Counted from the first letter of the stretch, positions 52,071-62,336 are shown. The stretch: DNA of 64,000 bases from Chitinophagales bacterium (GCA_020636545.1 JACJXS010000013.1:1-64000); one strand, 5' to 3'. The notes: a model not told the origin generated them from the letters alone. Translations and numbers: made by a program.

Positions 52071-54551
52071 TTATTTTATAACTTTAACAATGTAATCATC
52101 TTTATACTGCAAAATAAATGCCAAATAATATCCCTCGTCTTTAACATTCTTCAACATTTGAAATGCTTCTTCTGGACTTGCATAATTACCCATTCTATAG
52201 AAATATTGACCATAAGCAAATTTCTCTTCGATTTTGTCTAAAGTACGTAATTTGTTCACATTAGCATTAACATCTCTATAACTTCCAATTTGGATTTTAT
52301 AGTAAGTATTGCCAGCATTTGTTAGGGTTGGTTTTTCTTTACTTGGGTCTAATTCTGTTCCTAATTCAAATGGAATAATTTTAGATGTTGTTGTAATTTT
52401 AGAGATAGCTTCAGCAATCAGCGTATTGTTTTTATTTTCGTCAGTTACAACTGTTACATCCTCAGTCTTTGCATTCGTTGTGTTAGAAACAGTTTCAGTT
52501 GCTTTATTAATTATAGAATCTTTTAATGGCTCTGTCTTAACTAATTCAGTTGGCTTATTAATTGTCGGTGTTAGAGTATTAGCAGCCACTAAATTATTTT
52601 TTGAGGTATCTTGTTTTACAGCTAAAGTTTCTGTTGCTAAAGTAGGTTGCTTATCTTCAAAATATAATTTCTTAATTGCATCAGAAACTAAAGCAGGAGA
52701 GGTAATACTATTTTCAGTAGTTTTGAATTTTGTTCCAGTTAAAACATATTTCTTTGTTTTTACACTGCCTTTTTCCAAACCTAATGTGGTGATATTATCG
52801 TTTATTTTTACACCTTGGTTGCTGATAATGATTTTATAGTTATTATTTACCAAGAGTTTTATATTGAAATTTCCAGTTTCATCATATTCAATCAACTTGG
52901 TTTTATTGTTACTTAGATTCGTAATTCTAGCTTCTGGTTTAATTATTTTTCCTGTTGAAGCATCAGTCATATTTCCAGTAAAGAGAATGAAATTTGTTGT
53001 TGAAACCGAGCTAAATGAGTTTTCTATATTAAATTTAGGGTCTTTGACTAAGTTAGCAGAAAGTACGACACTATCTTCATTTTTTAACTTATCAGTATTG
53101 AAGTCTAAAGATTGTGGTCTATAACCTTCTTTTGACACATTGACATTGTACGTTTTATTTGGGCTAATATTAACTTTTCCAACGCCATCTGTATTAGTAA
53201 CACTTTCAGTTACTTTTTTATTTTTTTCAAATAATTCTAAAAACGCAAATCCTAATGGGTCTTTAGTATCATTATCTTTTACGGTAATAAATAATAATAA
53301 ATTGAGTGGTTTAATTCTGTATATATCAAAACCACCTTTGCTATCGCTTCTGTCTGAACTTACATAAGCAGTTTGTGTTTCTAAATCATAAGTATAACTA
53401 TCTTCGTTACCTGCTGTGTTGATTGGTGCTGGTAATAATTGAACATCTTGCCAAAGTCCATCACTATATTCTGCACGATATATATCATAACCACCAAATC
53501 CATCTTCTCTGTCAGATGAAAAATATAAATATTCTTTATTGTTCTTCTCTTTTAAATAGAATGGGTGATTATCATTTTTAGGTGAGTTCAATAAGTTGCC
53601 CAAATTTTTAGGTTTAGTCCATTTTCCTTCGATTAATTCACTTTCATAAATATCAAAACCATCAGTTTTATTACTCATATCTGAAGAGAAAATTATTTTA
53701 GTACCATCATTATTAAAACTTGGATTTGCACAAGAATATTCTTCAGAATTATAAGGAAATGATTTTATATTGAATAATTGTCCACCTAAGAAATCTGCAA
53801 CAAAAATTTGATCATATAATTTTGGTTTTTTATTGCTTTCTTTTTTATTGGGCAATAAGGTTGCTGGTTTTGCAGAGAAAACAACTTTGTTACCATCTTT
53901 AGTAAATGAAAACTTGATATATTCTTTATTCGTTTCCTCTTGTTGGATAATTTTTATAGGTTCATTCCATTTGTCAAACATTCTTTGTGCTTGCAAAGTA
54001 ACAGAATTAGGAGAATCATTTTTCTTTTTTTCATTCTCAAAATCCCTTTGAAGGTAAATTAAATTAGCTCTAAGAATACTTAAATTAATTTCATTTACTG
54101 CTGTATTGAAAGTGTATGGTTCGATTAAATAATTATCAGTAAATGAACTAGCACGAATTAACTTTTCACATAATTGAGCATCTTTTAATACTTTAGTAGC
54201 ATCGCCTGATTCAGCAGCATAAGTAATATAAGTATCTAACGCTTTTTGATAATCACCCATTTCCTTATAGGTTTTTGCCAAATTTATGAGGTTCACTTTA
54301 GTTTCTTTTAATAAATGTGGTTCTTTTTGATACCAAGAAATTGCAGTTGCATAATCTTTCTTTTTGGCATATACATCAGCAATTTTAAAAGCATACTCTG
54401 GCTTTTGCGTGTACTCTTTTTTGTAGTAATTAATTATTTTGTCATACTCTTTTTTTGCCAATAACTTGGAGATATAAGTAGCATCCCAATTAGCAGAGAA
54501 TCCAAAGAAACTTAAAATAATAAAAACAAATAAAAATAATCTACTTTTCAT
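52071..54551 (-). CDS. PorE-like envelope protein: TPR, beta-propeller, CRD, SPOR
   Basis: Protein of 826 residues. A signal peptide (1-19, FFGFSA) is followed by TPR helices about 25-150 (TYKEMGDYQKALDTYITYAA). A PD40/WD40-like propeller spans about 205-420 (NPSFNNDGTKIIFSSD, DGFGGYDIYRAEY, SKGGFDIYRIK). Carboxypeptidase regulatory-like domains occupy about 420-510 and 525-610, then a Thr/Lys-rich linker. A C-terminal SPOR domain (752-826, YYKIQIGSYRDVNANVNKLR) ends the protein. The order TPR-propeller-CRD matches T9SS protein PorE, which ends in an OmpA-like domain; here SPOR, another peptidoglycan binder, takes that place. Confidence 0.82.
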   Translation of the reverse strand: MKSRLFLFVFIILSFFGFSANWDATYISKLLAKKEYDKIINYYKKEYTQKPEYAFKIADVYAKKKDYATAISWYQKEPHLLKETKVNLINLAKTYKEMGDYQKALDTYITYAAESGDATKVLKDAQLCEKLIRASSFTDNYLIEPYTFNTAVNEINLSILRANLIYLQRDFENEKKKNDSPNSVTLQAQRMFDKWNEPIKIIQQEETNKEYIKFSFTKDGNKVVFSAKPATLLPNKKESNKKPKLYDQIFVADFLGGQLFNIKSFPYNSEEYSCANPSFNNDGTKIIFSSDMSNKTDGFDIYESELIEGKWTKPKNLGNLLNSPKNDNHPFYLKEKNNKEYLYFSSDREDGFGGYDIYRAEYSDGLWQDVQLLPAPINTAGNEDSYTYDLETQTAYVSSDRSDSKGGFDIYRIKPLNLLLFITVKDNDTKDPLGFAFLELFEKNKKVTESVTNTDGVGKVNISPNKTYNVNVSKEGYRPQSLDFNTDKLKNEDSVVLSANLVKDPKFNIENSFSSVSTTNFILFTGNMTDASTGKIIKPEARITNLSNNKTKLIEYDETGNFNIKLLVNNNYKIIISNQGVKINDNITTLGLEKGSVKTKKYVLTGTKFKTTENSITSPALVSDAIKKLYFEDKQPTLATETLAVKQDTSKNNLVAANTLTPTINKPTELVKTEPLKDSIINKATETVSNTTNAKTEDVTVVTDENKNNTLIAEAISKITTTSKIIPFELGTELDPSKEKPTLTNAGNTYYKIQIGSYRDVNANVNKLRTLDKIEEKFAYGQYFYRMGNYASPEEAFQMLKNVKDEGYYLAFILQYKDDYIVKVIK

Positions 54552-54633
54552 AAAATATCAAATTTTGGTAGTTTCAAAACCAAAGTTTTTACACTAATTC
54601 AATCTCAAAAGTAGATGAATTTTAATGCGACTT

Positions 54634-54718
54634 AAAAAAAAGTGTTCCACACAACTCCTTAAAAGTATTGTTTTGTGGAAAAGTATTTACTAACATCGTT
54701 CTTTAACGATGTTAGTAA
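54634..54718 (-). terminator. Tandem terminator region after polA
   Basis: On the minus strand a 14-bp perfect stem (plus coordinates 54687-54700 with 54705-54718, loop CTTT) comes first. A second stem TTCCACA/TGTGGAA (54674-54680 with 54645-54651) follows, then CACTTTTTTTT (complement of 54634-54643). The second has the T run. This fills the 199-nt gap before the PorE-like gene. Confidence 0.65.
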
Positions 54719-54750
54719 GTTTTATTAGTAGTTTGACCTTATTTATTTAA

Positions 54751-57543
54751 TTAATGAGCCTCTAACCAATTGTTTCCCCAACCACAACTCACCTCAACAG
54801 GAATGTTTAATGGTAAAGCGTTTTTCATTGAAGATATTACTATCTTTTCAATAATTTCTTTTTCAGATTTATGTACATCAAGGATTAATTCATCGTGTAC
54901 TTGTAATAGTAATTTTGAATGACATTTTAGACTTTTTAGTTGTTGATGAATATCAATCATTGCTACTTTTATCATATCAGCTGCCGAACCTTGAATCGGT
55001 GCATTAATCGCAATTCTTTCTGCAAAACCTCGGATAGTATAATTTTCTGAATTTATATCTCTGATATAATTTCTTCTTTTTAATAAGGTTTCAACATAGC
55101 CATTTTGTTGTGCAAAAAGTATAGTATTGTCCATATAGTTTTTAATTTTTGGATATTGCTTAAAATATTCCTCAATTAATTCAGCGGCTTCATTTCTTCC
55201 TGTGCCTAATCTTTGAGCCAAACCAAATGCAGATATACCATAAATAATACCAAAATTGACCATTTTAGCCTTTCTTCTCATTTCTGAACTGACTTCTTCT
55301 AAACTTACATTAAATACTCGGGCTGCTGTAGCGGAGTGAATGTCTTGCTGTTGTCTGAATGCTTCCATCATATTTTCATCTCCACTTATGGAAGCGACAA
55401 TTCTTAATTCAATCTGAGAATAATCTGCTGATAATAAAGTATAGTTTTCATCTCTAGGTATAAATGCTTTTCTGATTTGTTTTCCTCGTTCAGTACGAAT
55501 AGGAATATTTTGCAAATTTGGGTTAATAGAACTTAATCTTCCTGTTGCTACACTTGTTTGATTATAAGTCGTATGGATTCTATTGGTTAAAGGATTAATT
55601 AAATTTGGTATTGCATCAACATAAGTCGATTTTAATTTTGTAAATTCTCTATAATCCAAAATAGATTGTATAATAGGATGTTTGTCAAAAAACTTCTGTA
55701 AAGTAGCTTCGTCAGTACTATATTGTCCAGTTTTTGTTTTTTTTCCTTGATAAGGAATTTTTAGATGTTCAAATAGTATTTCTCCTAATTGTTTAGGAGA
55801 GTCAATATTGAAAGTTGTGCCACTCTTTTTATAAATTGTATCTTGTAATTGAATTAATTCTTCTTGAATTTCACTAGAATATTGCTGTAAAAAAGGAACA
55901 TCTACATTGATACCCTCACGCTCCATATCTGCCAATACTGTGATTAATTTAGTTTCAACATTATAAAATAAATTTTCTAAATGCGTTTGGTCTATTTCCT
56001 TTTTGAAAATTTGTTGAAGTTGTAAAGTAATATCAGCATCTTCTATGGCATAATCTTTGATTTTTTCAATTGGAACATCACGCATATTACCTTGATTTTT
56101 TCCTTTCTTACCAATCAATTCTTCAATAGAAATAGTTTGATAATTCAGATAATTTTCAGCCAAAATATCCATTCCGTGTCGAGCATCTGGTTCAATCAGG
56201 TAATGTGCCAACATGGTATCCCAAAGTATGCCTTTTAATTCTATATTGTAATTTTTTAAAACCAATAAATCATATTTGATATTCTGTCCAATTTTAGTAA
56301 TATTTTCATTTTCTAAAATAGGTCGAAGCTGTTCAATTATGGCTTGTGTTTGTTGTTTGTTCGTAGGACAAGGAATATAAAAGCCTTCATTTTCTTTGAG
56401 ACTAATGCTGATTCCTACTAATTCACTTTCAAAAGTATTTAAAGATGTAGTTTCTGTATCAAAACAAATTGATTTTTCTTTAGCAATTTTTTGTATTAGT
56501 TCAGCTAGTTTGTTTTCGGAATCGATTAATGAATATTGATGTTCAGTGTTGTATAAATTTTTATTATTAGATATATTTTCAGTTGCTGAAGTAGTTTCGC
56601 TTATCGAAGAAAATAAATCAAATTGCTGATTGTTATTGATACTTGCTTTATTTTTTTCTTCTACCAAGTTATAACTATCACCTAAAATTCTTTTGGCTTG
56701 CGTTCTAAATTCTAATTCAGCAAAAATTTCAGCTAATTCAACAGTATTTTTCTCTTGAATTTTAAAAGTTTCAATATGAAACTCAACTGGTACATTCAGT
56801 TCAACAGTAGCTAAACTTTTAGACATATAAGCCTGTTCTTTTTGTTCAACTAATTTATCTTTTAGTTTGCCTTTAATCTGTTCTATATTTTCATAGATTC
56901 CTTCAATACTTCCAAAATCTTTAATTAATTTTTGTGCAGTCTTTTCTCCAATACCAGCAACACCAGGAATATTATCTACTGCATCACCCATTAAGCCTAA
57001 AATATCAATAAGTTGTTTTGGGTTATCGATTTCCCAACGTTCACAAATTTCTTGTACACCATAAATTTGAGCTGGTTTTCCCATATAAGGCGGTCTATGA
57101 ATAAACGTTTTATCTGAAACTAATTGTCCCAAATCTTTATCCATAGTTACAATATAAGTTTCAATATTATGTTGTTCTGCTTGCATTGCAATTGCACCAA
57201 TAATATCATCAGCTTCATAACCTGGGACTTCTAAAATTGGAATATTAAAGCCTTTAATAATTGCTTTAATATATGGAATTGAAAATATTATATCTTCTGG
57301 AGTTTCTGAACGATTAGCTTTATATGCTTCAAATGCTTCGTGGCGGATAGTGGGTTCTGTACTATCGAATGCACATGCAATATGCGTTGGTTTATATTTA
57401 GTGATTATTTCGTAAAGTGTATTTAAAAAACCAGTAATGGCAGAAACATTTTGACCTTTTGAATTGATTAATGGATTTTTTTGTAAAGCAAAATAAGCTC
57501 TAAAAATCATTGCAAAAGAATCGAATAGATATAATTTTTCCAT
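54751..57543 (-). CDS. polA: DNA polymerase I
   Basis: Full-length 930-residue PolA for Okazaki fragment maturation and repair. The 5' nuclease domain spans about 1-290 (FDSFAMIFRAYFAL, YEADDIIGAIAM, GLMGDAVDNIPGVAGIGEKT). The 3'-5' exonuclease domain keeps its acidic residues (CFDTETTSL, GQNIKYDLLVL, YAIEDADITLQL), so proofreading should be active. The polymerase domain has motif A SADYSQIELRIVA, motif B RRKAKMVNFGIIYG and motif C LLQVHDELI. It diverges from argH. Confidence 0.96.
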   Translation of the reverse strand: MEKLYLFDSFAMIFRAYFALQKNPLINSKGQNVSAITGFLNTLYEIITKYKPTHIACAFDSTEPTIRHEAFEAYKANRSETPEDIIFSIPYIKAIIKGFNIPILEVPGYEADDIIGAIAMQAEQHNIETYIVTMDKDLGQLVSDKTFIHRPPYMGKPAQIYGVQEICERWEIDNPKQLIDILGLMGDAVDNIPGVAGIGEKTAQKLIKDFGSIEGIYENIEQIKGKLKDKLVEQKEQAYMSKSLATVELNVPVEFHIETFKIQEKNTVELAEIFAELEFRTQAKRILGDSYNLVEEKNKASINNNQQFDLFSSISETTSATENISNNKNLYNTEHQYSLIDSENKLAELIQKIAKEKSICFDTETTSLNTFESELVGISISLKENEGFYIPCPTNKQQTQAIIEQLRPILENENITKIGQNIKYDLLVLKNYNIELKGILWDTMLAHYLIEPDARHGMDILAENYLNYQTISIEELIGKKGKNQGNMRDVPIEKIKDYAIEDADITLQLQQIFKKEIDQTHLENLFYNVETKLITVLADMEREGINVDVPFLQQYSSEIQEELIQLQDTIYKKSGTTFNIDSPKQLGEILFEHLKIPYQGKKTKTGQYSTDEATLQKFFDKHPIIQSILDYREFTKLKSTYVDAIPNLINPLTNRIHTTYNQTSVATGRLSSINPNLQNIPIRTERGKQIRKAFIPRDENYTLLSADYSQIELRIVASISGDENMMEAFRQQQDIHSATAARVFNVSLEEVSSEMRRKAKMVNFGIIYGISAFGLAQRLGTGRNEAAELIEEYFKQYPKIKNYMDNTILFAQQNGYVETLLKRRNYIRDINSENYTIRGFAERIAINAPIQGSAADMIKVAMIDIHQQLKSLKCHSKLLLQVHDELILDVHKSEKEIIEKIVISSMKNALPLNIPVEVSCGWGNNWLEAH

Positions 57544-57690
57544 TTAGTAATCGTTGATAATAATAAAAAATGATAAAGCTAAGGAAATAATGCTAATTTT
57601 TATTGACAGCTATTAAATTGTAATGTTTTCTACGAAATAGAGACGTATTTTAGTTTTGTATATTCTGTCTTTAAAAACTAAAAGAAATCG

Positions 57691-57698
57691 TAAATTTG
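57691..57698 (+). promoter_or_regulatory. -7 promoter element of argH (TAAATTTG)
   Basis: TAAATTTG is an exact match to TAnnTTTG, 27 nt upstream of the argH start. No TTTG is seen at -33 spacing. Confidence 0.45.
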
Positions 57699-57725
57699 TA
57701 ACTTATTCTAATTAAATTATAGACT

Positions 57726-59072
57726 GTGGCAAAAATTTGGCAGAAAAAAGAAATAGATAATTCGGAATTATCAAAATTGGTGGAAACTTTTACAGTTGGC
57801 AAAGATCGTGAGTTAGATTTAATTTTGGCAAAATATGATGTTTTAGGTTCATTGGCACATACTCAGATGTTGGCTGAGGTTGGATTGTTACCTAAAGAAG
57901 AATTAGTGCCAATTCATAAAGAGCTAAAAAATATTTATAACACTATCGAAGCTGGAGAGTTTACTTTAGATGAAAGCAGCGAAGATATTCATTCAGAAGT
58001 GGAGTATAGATTAACACAGAAATTAGGTGATTTGGGTAAGAAAATACATTCTGGTAGAAGTCGTAATGACCAAGTTTTATTAGATATTAAGCTATATTCG
58101 AGAGCAAAAATTAAAGAAACAGTAGAGCAAACACAAATTCTTTTTGATACCTTAATTGGCTTGGCAGAAAAGCATAAAGATGTACTTTTGCCTGGCTATA
58201 CACATTTGCAAATTGCAATGCCAAGTTCTTTTGGTTTATGGTTCTCCGCTTATGCAGAAAGTCTTTCAGATGATATTAATTCGTTATATGGTGCTTATGC
58301 TCTTGTTAATAAAAATCCATTAGGTTCAGGTGCTGGATATGGAAGTTCATTTCCTTTAAATAGAATAAGAACAACAGAATTATTAGGTTTTGAATCCTTG
58401 AATTATAATGTTGTCTATGCTCAAATGAACAGAGGTAAAATGGAAAAATTTGTAAGTAGTGCATTGGCAAACATAGCATCATCTTTAGCAAAGTTGGCGA
58501 TGGATGCAACATTGTATATCAATCAAAATTTTGGTTTTATTAGTTTTCCTGATGTTTTGACGACAGGCTCATCAATAATGCCGCATAAAAAAAATCCTGA
58601 TGTTTTTGAATTGATTCGTGCAAAATGCAATAAATTAATAAATCTGCCTACGCAGATTTCTATGATAACTGGAAATTTACCTTCAGGTTATCATCGTGAT
58701 TTACAAATTATAAAAGAAGATTATCTATATAGTTTTGATACTCTAATTGATTGTATAAAAATGACCAATACGATGTTGGAATATATTATTATTAAAGAAC
58801 AAATTTTAGAAGATGATAGGTATAAATATCTTTTTACTGTTGATAGTATTAATGAGTTAGTCAATCAAGGTCAATCATTCCGAGATGCGTATGTAGAAGT
58901 AGGACAAAAAGTAGAAAATGGTTCTTATGAAAAACCTAATGAACTTAAACATACTTTGGAAGGTAGCATTGGAAACCTGTGTTTAGATGAAATTGTTAAA
59001 CAAATGATAAAAAATACAGAACAATTTCATTTTACTAAGTTTTTAGAAAAAGAAAATTGTTTAGTACAATAA
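57726..59072 (+). CDS. argH: Argininosuccinate lyase
   Basis: Last step of arginine synthesis, cleaving argininosuccinate to arginine and fumarate. The 448-residue protein has the N-terminal KIWQKKEID, SEDIHSEVEYRL, HSGRSRNDQVLLD (substrate binding) and the superfamily signature GSSIMPHKKNPD at 282-293. It apparently starts at GTG 57726: an in-frame TAG lies just upstream and no earlier ATG is available. It stands alone, away from other arg genes. Confidence 0.95.
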   Translation: MAKIWQKKEIDNSELSKLVETFTVGKDRELDLILAKYDVLGSLAHTQMLAEVGLLPKEELVPIHKELKNIYNTIEAGEFTLDESSEDIHSEVEYRLTQKLGDLGKKIHSGRSRNDQVLLDIKLYSRAKIKETVEQTQILFDTLIGLAEKHKDVLLPGYTHLQIAMPSSFGLWFSAYAESLSDDINSLYGAYALVNKNPLGSGAGYGSSFPLNRIRTTELLGFESLNYNVVYAQMNRGKMEKFVSSALANIASSLAKLAMDATLYINQNFGFISFPDVLTTGSSIMPHKKNPDVFELIRAKCNKLINLPTQISMITGNLPSGYHRDLQIIKEDYLYSFDTLIDCIKMTNTMLEYIIIKEQILEDDRYKYLFTVDSINELVNQGQSFRDAYVEVGQKVENGSYEKPNELKHTLEGSIGNLCLDEIVKQMIKNTEQFHFTKFLEKENCLVQ

Positions 59073-59141
59073 TTTTTGGCAAAGTTTTTGTAATATTACG
59101 GTCATATAAAATTCTCAAACAAAAAAATAATTTATTAGAAA

Positions 59142-59957
59142 ATGAAAAAAACATTCTTATTGACATTAATGATTGGAGTGATGGGTTTTACTTCAAACAT
59201 CTTTGCCGAAACTATTGAAGATATTGTAGCGAAGGCAGATGCTGCAATGAAAGCTGTTAAAACTTGTTCTTATGATTTCTATTCTAAAGAAAGATTTAAA
59301 GGCGGAAAAGTAATTTCTTCATACATCCAATTTAAAATTCAGGAATCACCAGTTAAAAAAACTTATGCTAATTCTATTGAACCGCAAAAAGCTCAATTAG
59401 TTTATATTCCATCAGTTCAATCAAAAGTAAAAGTAAAAAAAGGATTTACATTAAATCTTGAATTGACAAATGGTTTATTGATGAAAGAACAACATCAAAC
59501 AATTGATAGAGCTGGATTTGGCAGAATTAGAAAGGTTTTGATGACGAGTATTGACGCAAGAAAAGGTCAAGATTTAGATAAATTTGCTAAAATTACAGGA
59601 AGTGTAAATTATGATGGTAAAGATTGCTATAGAATTGAAATCAATGACCCTGATTATAAAATTATTCTGCACACTGTTACACCAACTCAAACTTCAGTTT
59701 GGAAATTAGGTGATCAATTAGCTATCCCTGAGTATAAAATTAAAGAATTAAACGGCTTATCTAAAGACGAATTAACACCTGGGCAAAAGATTAAAATTCC
59801 TTCTTCTTATGCTAAAAAAACAATTATTTATTTAGATAAAAAAACATATTTACCATTATACCAAAGAATGGAAGATGCAGAGGGAATGTATGAAACTTAT
59901 GAAATGAAAAACTTAAAAATTGGTGTAAGTCTTACAGATGCTGATTTTCAGTTTTAA
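59142..59957 (+). CDS. DUF1571 periplasmic protein with an apparent LysM segment
   Basis: Protein of 271 residues with a signal peptide (1-22, NIFA). The main domain follows DUF1571, a LolA-like fold: YDFYSKERFKGGKVISSYIQ, then ESPVKKTYANSIEPQKAQLV and, at the end, KTYLPLYQRMEDAEGMYETY. Between these, residues about 188-225 read SVWKLGDQLAIPEYKIKELN followed by GLSKDELTPGQKIKIP. This follows the LysM pattern (GDxLxxI, LxxLN, GQxLxIP), so the protein may bind peptidoglycan. Function unknown. Confidence 0.8.
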   Translation: MKKTFLLTLMIGVMGFTSNIFAETIEDIVAKADAAMKAVKTCSYDFYSKERFKGGKVISSYIQFKIQESPVKKTYANSIEPQKAQLVYIPSVQSKVKVKKGFTLNLELTNGLLMKEQHQTIDRAGFGRIRKVLMTSIDARKGQDLDKFAKITGSVNYDGKDCYRIEINDPDYKIILHTVTPTQTSVWKLGDQLAIPEYKIKELNGLSKDELTPGQKIKIPSSYAKKTIIYLDKKTYLPLYQRMEDAEGMYETYEMKNLKIGVSLTDADFQF

Positions 59958-59979
59958 TTTTTAATAAAAATATTAAATT

Positions 59980-60009
59980 AAGCTTTCCAAATTTTGGAAA
60001 GCTTTTTTA
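59980..60009 (+). terminator. Intrinsic terminator after the DUF1571 gene
   Basis: AAGCTTTCCAA (59980-59990) pairs perfectly with TTGGAAAGCTT (59994-60004), followed by a T run to 60008. The 11-bp stem is 23 nt past the stop codon. Confidence 0.88.
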
Positions 60010-60054
60010 TTTAGTGGCATTGATACATTTTATTTTTTGTAATTTTGTTGATAT

Positions 60055-61257
60055 ATGACAACGAGTATTATAGATAGAATTAAACAATCAGCAAATGAAT
60101 TTTCTACTCAATTGATTGAAATTAGAAGACATTTACACACACATCCTGAATTAAGTTTTGAAGAAAAAGAAACAGCAAAATTTATTGCTACTCAATTAGA
60201 TAAATTAGGCATCACTTATCAAAAAGACATTGGAGGACATGGAATAGTAGGATTAATAAAAGGAAATAATCCAGACCAACAAACGATAGCTTTACGAGCC
60301 GATATTGATGCATTACCCATTCACGAAAAAAATAAAGTCAGCTATTGCTCTGTCAATGAAGGAAAAATGCATGCTTGTGGGCACGATGTACATACAACTT
60401 GTTTAATAGGAGCGTTGAAAATATTAAATGAAATCAAAGATAATTTTGAAGGACAAATTAAATTTATTTTTCAACCAGCGGAAGAAAAATTACCTGGTGG
60501 TGCATCGATATTAATTCAAGAAGGTGTTTTAGAAAATCCTAAGGTTGAAAAGATTTTTGGGGAGCATGTTTTGCCACAATTAGAAACTGGAAAAGTAGCA
60601 TTTAGAAGTGGCATTTCGATGGCAAGTTGTGATGAAATTTTTATTACAATAAAAGGAAATGGCGGACATGGTGCTGTTCCAAATCTTGCTGTTGATACGG
60701 TGTTGATAGCTTCGCATATCGTCATTGCTTTGCAACAAATTGTAAGTAGAAATGCTAATCCTATTATGCCTTCAGTTTTGACAATAGGGAAATTTATTGC
60801 CAATGGTGCTACTAATGTAATTCCAGAAGAAGTAAAAATGGAAGGTACTTTTAGAACTTTCGATGAAAAGTGGAGAGCAGATGCGAAAATCAAAATCGTT
60901 CAAATAGCCACTAGTATTGCTGAAAGTATGGGTGCAGAAATTGAAATTGATATAGCTCATGGCTATCCATTCTTAAAAAACGATGAAGAAATTACCCAAA
61001 AAGCGATTGCAAATGCTAAATTATATTTAGGAGAGCAAAATGTAGAAGAGTTGCCCATTCGTATGACCGCAGAAGATTTTAGTTATTACACTCAAGTTGT
61101 ACCAGCATGTTTTTATAGATTAGGAACAGGAAATATTGAAAAAGGTATCACTTCATCTATTCATACACCAACTTTTGATGTCGATGAAAATTGTTTAGAA
61201 ATTGGTGCTGGTTTGATGGCGTGGTTAGCATTTCGTGAGTTGAGTAATGGGAAATAG
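60055..61257 (+). CDS. M20 amidohydrolase/peptidase (N-acyl-amino-acid type)
   Basis: Zinc-dependent hydrolase of 400 residues of the M20D group, which removes acyl groups from amino acids or small conjugates. RRHLHTHPELSFEEKET opens the protein, and LRADIDALPIHEKNKVSYCS and HACGHDVHTTCLIGAL hold the metal ligands (Cys/His at about 104-110). FQPAEEKLPGGASILIQEG gives the catalytic Glu pair. The dimerisation domain follows (GNGGHGAVPNLAVD). No signal peptide is seen, so it acts in the cytoplasm. Confidence 0.92.
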   Translation: MTTSIIDRIKQSANEFSTQLIEIRRHLHTHPELSFEEKETAKFIATQLDKLGITYQKDIGGHGIVGLIKGNNPDQQTIALRADIDALPIHEKNKVSYCSVNEGKMHACGHDVHTTCLIGALKILNEIKDNFEGQIKFIFQPAEEKLPGGASILIQEGVLENPKVEKIFGEHVLPQLETGKVAFRSGISMASCDEIFITIKGNGGHGAVPNLAVDTVLIASHIVIALQQIVSRNANPIMPSVLTIGKFIANGATNVIPEEVKMEGTFRTFDEKWRADAKIKIVQIATSIAESMGAEIEIDIAHGYPFLKNDEEITQKAIANAKLYLGEQNVEELPIRMTAEDFSYYTQVVPACFYRLGTGNIEKGITSSIHTPTFDVDENCLEIGAGLMAWLAFRELSNGK

Positions 61258-61293
61258 GTAAAAGTTAATAAATAATCAATCAATCAGCGACAC

Positions 61294-62268
61294 TTGATAG
61301 AACCTTTATCATATTATATTGATGGCATAAACAATAAAGACAGAATTGTGTTGAGTAGAGCTATTACTTTAATAGAAAGTACTGTACCAGCTCATCGTGT
61401 TGTAGCTAATCAATTGATTGAATATTGTTTAAAACAAGAAAAACAATCTAAGAGAATTGGCATTACGGGTTCTCCTGGTGTAGGAAAAAGTACATTTATC
61501 AATGCGCTTGGTGCAGAAATTATTGCTAATTCTCAGTCTTTAGCAATTTTAGCTATTGATCCAAGTAGTACAATTACAAAAGGAAGCATTTTAGGCGATA
61601 AAACTAGAATGTACGAAATTGCTTACCATAAAGATGTTTTTATACGTCCAACTGCAAGTAGTAATTATTTAGGTGGAATTGCTCAAAATACATATCAAAC
61701 TATATTGTTATGTGAGGCTTTTGGTTTTGATTATATACTTATTGAAACGGTAGGTGTGGGGCAATCTGAAATAGAAATTAAACATCTTACTGATTTATTT
61801 ATGTTGTTGGTTTTACCAAATTCTGGCGATGAATTGCAAGGTATTAAACGTGGTGTAATGGAGTTGGCTGATATTATTATTATCAACAAAGCAGACAAAG
61901 CAAATGAGCAACAAGCAAAAATTAGTGTTGCACAATTAAAAAGTGTTTTGCCTTTATTGAATTATCAAAATAAAGAATGGAATAATATTGTTTTACAAAC
62001 TTCATCTATTGAAAAGATTGGGATTGATAATACTTTAAAATATATCGAAAGTTACTTTTCTAAAGTAAATATTGAGTCTATACGCAAACAACAACTACTT
62101 AGTTGGAAAAACAATTTAGTAATTCAGTTGATTCAAGAAAAGATTATGTCTAATAAAAATATCAAAACAATTATTGATGAATTTTTGGCTAATGATGCAT
62201 ATAGCTATAAGCAAATTCAAAAAATAAATACTCAATTAGAAAGCTTGATAAATAAATTGGATAGTTAA
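61294..62268 (+). CDS. meaB: MeaB-type G-protein chaperone of methylmalonyl-CoA mutase
   Basis: GTPase of 324 residues that protects and reloads B12-dependent methylmalonyl-CoA mutase. Walker A is ITGSPGVGKSTFINAL (57-72), AIDPSSTITKGSILGDKTRM follows, IETVGVGQSEIEIKHLTD is switch III-like, and IIINKADKANE is the NKxD base-recognition motif. It begins at TTG 61294 because the family start EPLSYYIDGI lies upstream of any usable ATG. The mutase genes are not in the window. Confidence 0.93.
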   Translation: MIEPLSYYIDGINNKDRIVLSRAITLIESTVPAHRVVANQLIEYCLKQEKQSKRIGITGSPGVGKSTFINALGAEIIANSQSLAILAIDPSSTITKGSILGDKTRMYEIAYHKDVFIRPTASSNYLGGIAQNTYQTILLCEAFGFDYILIETVGVGQSEIEIKHLTDLFMLLVLPNSGDELQGIKRGVMELADIIIINKADKANEQQAKISVAQLKSVLPLLNYQNKEWNNIVLQTSSIEKIGIDNTLKYIESYFSKVNIESIRKQQLLSWKNNLVIQLIQEKIMSNKNIKTIIDEFLANDAYSYKQIQKINTQLESLINKLDS

Positions 62269-62336
62269 TTATTTCTTGTCCTAAAATAGGTTTACACATC
62301 ACTAACTAAAAAAACTCCATTTGTGACCATATAATT

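Noticed and set aside
52309..53367. Several plus-strand ORFs antisense to the PorE-like gene
   Set aside because: They are hydrophobic antisense shadows of the Thr/Lys/Asn-rich linker and CRD domains, with no start signals of their own.
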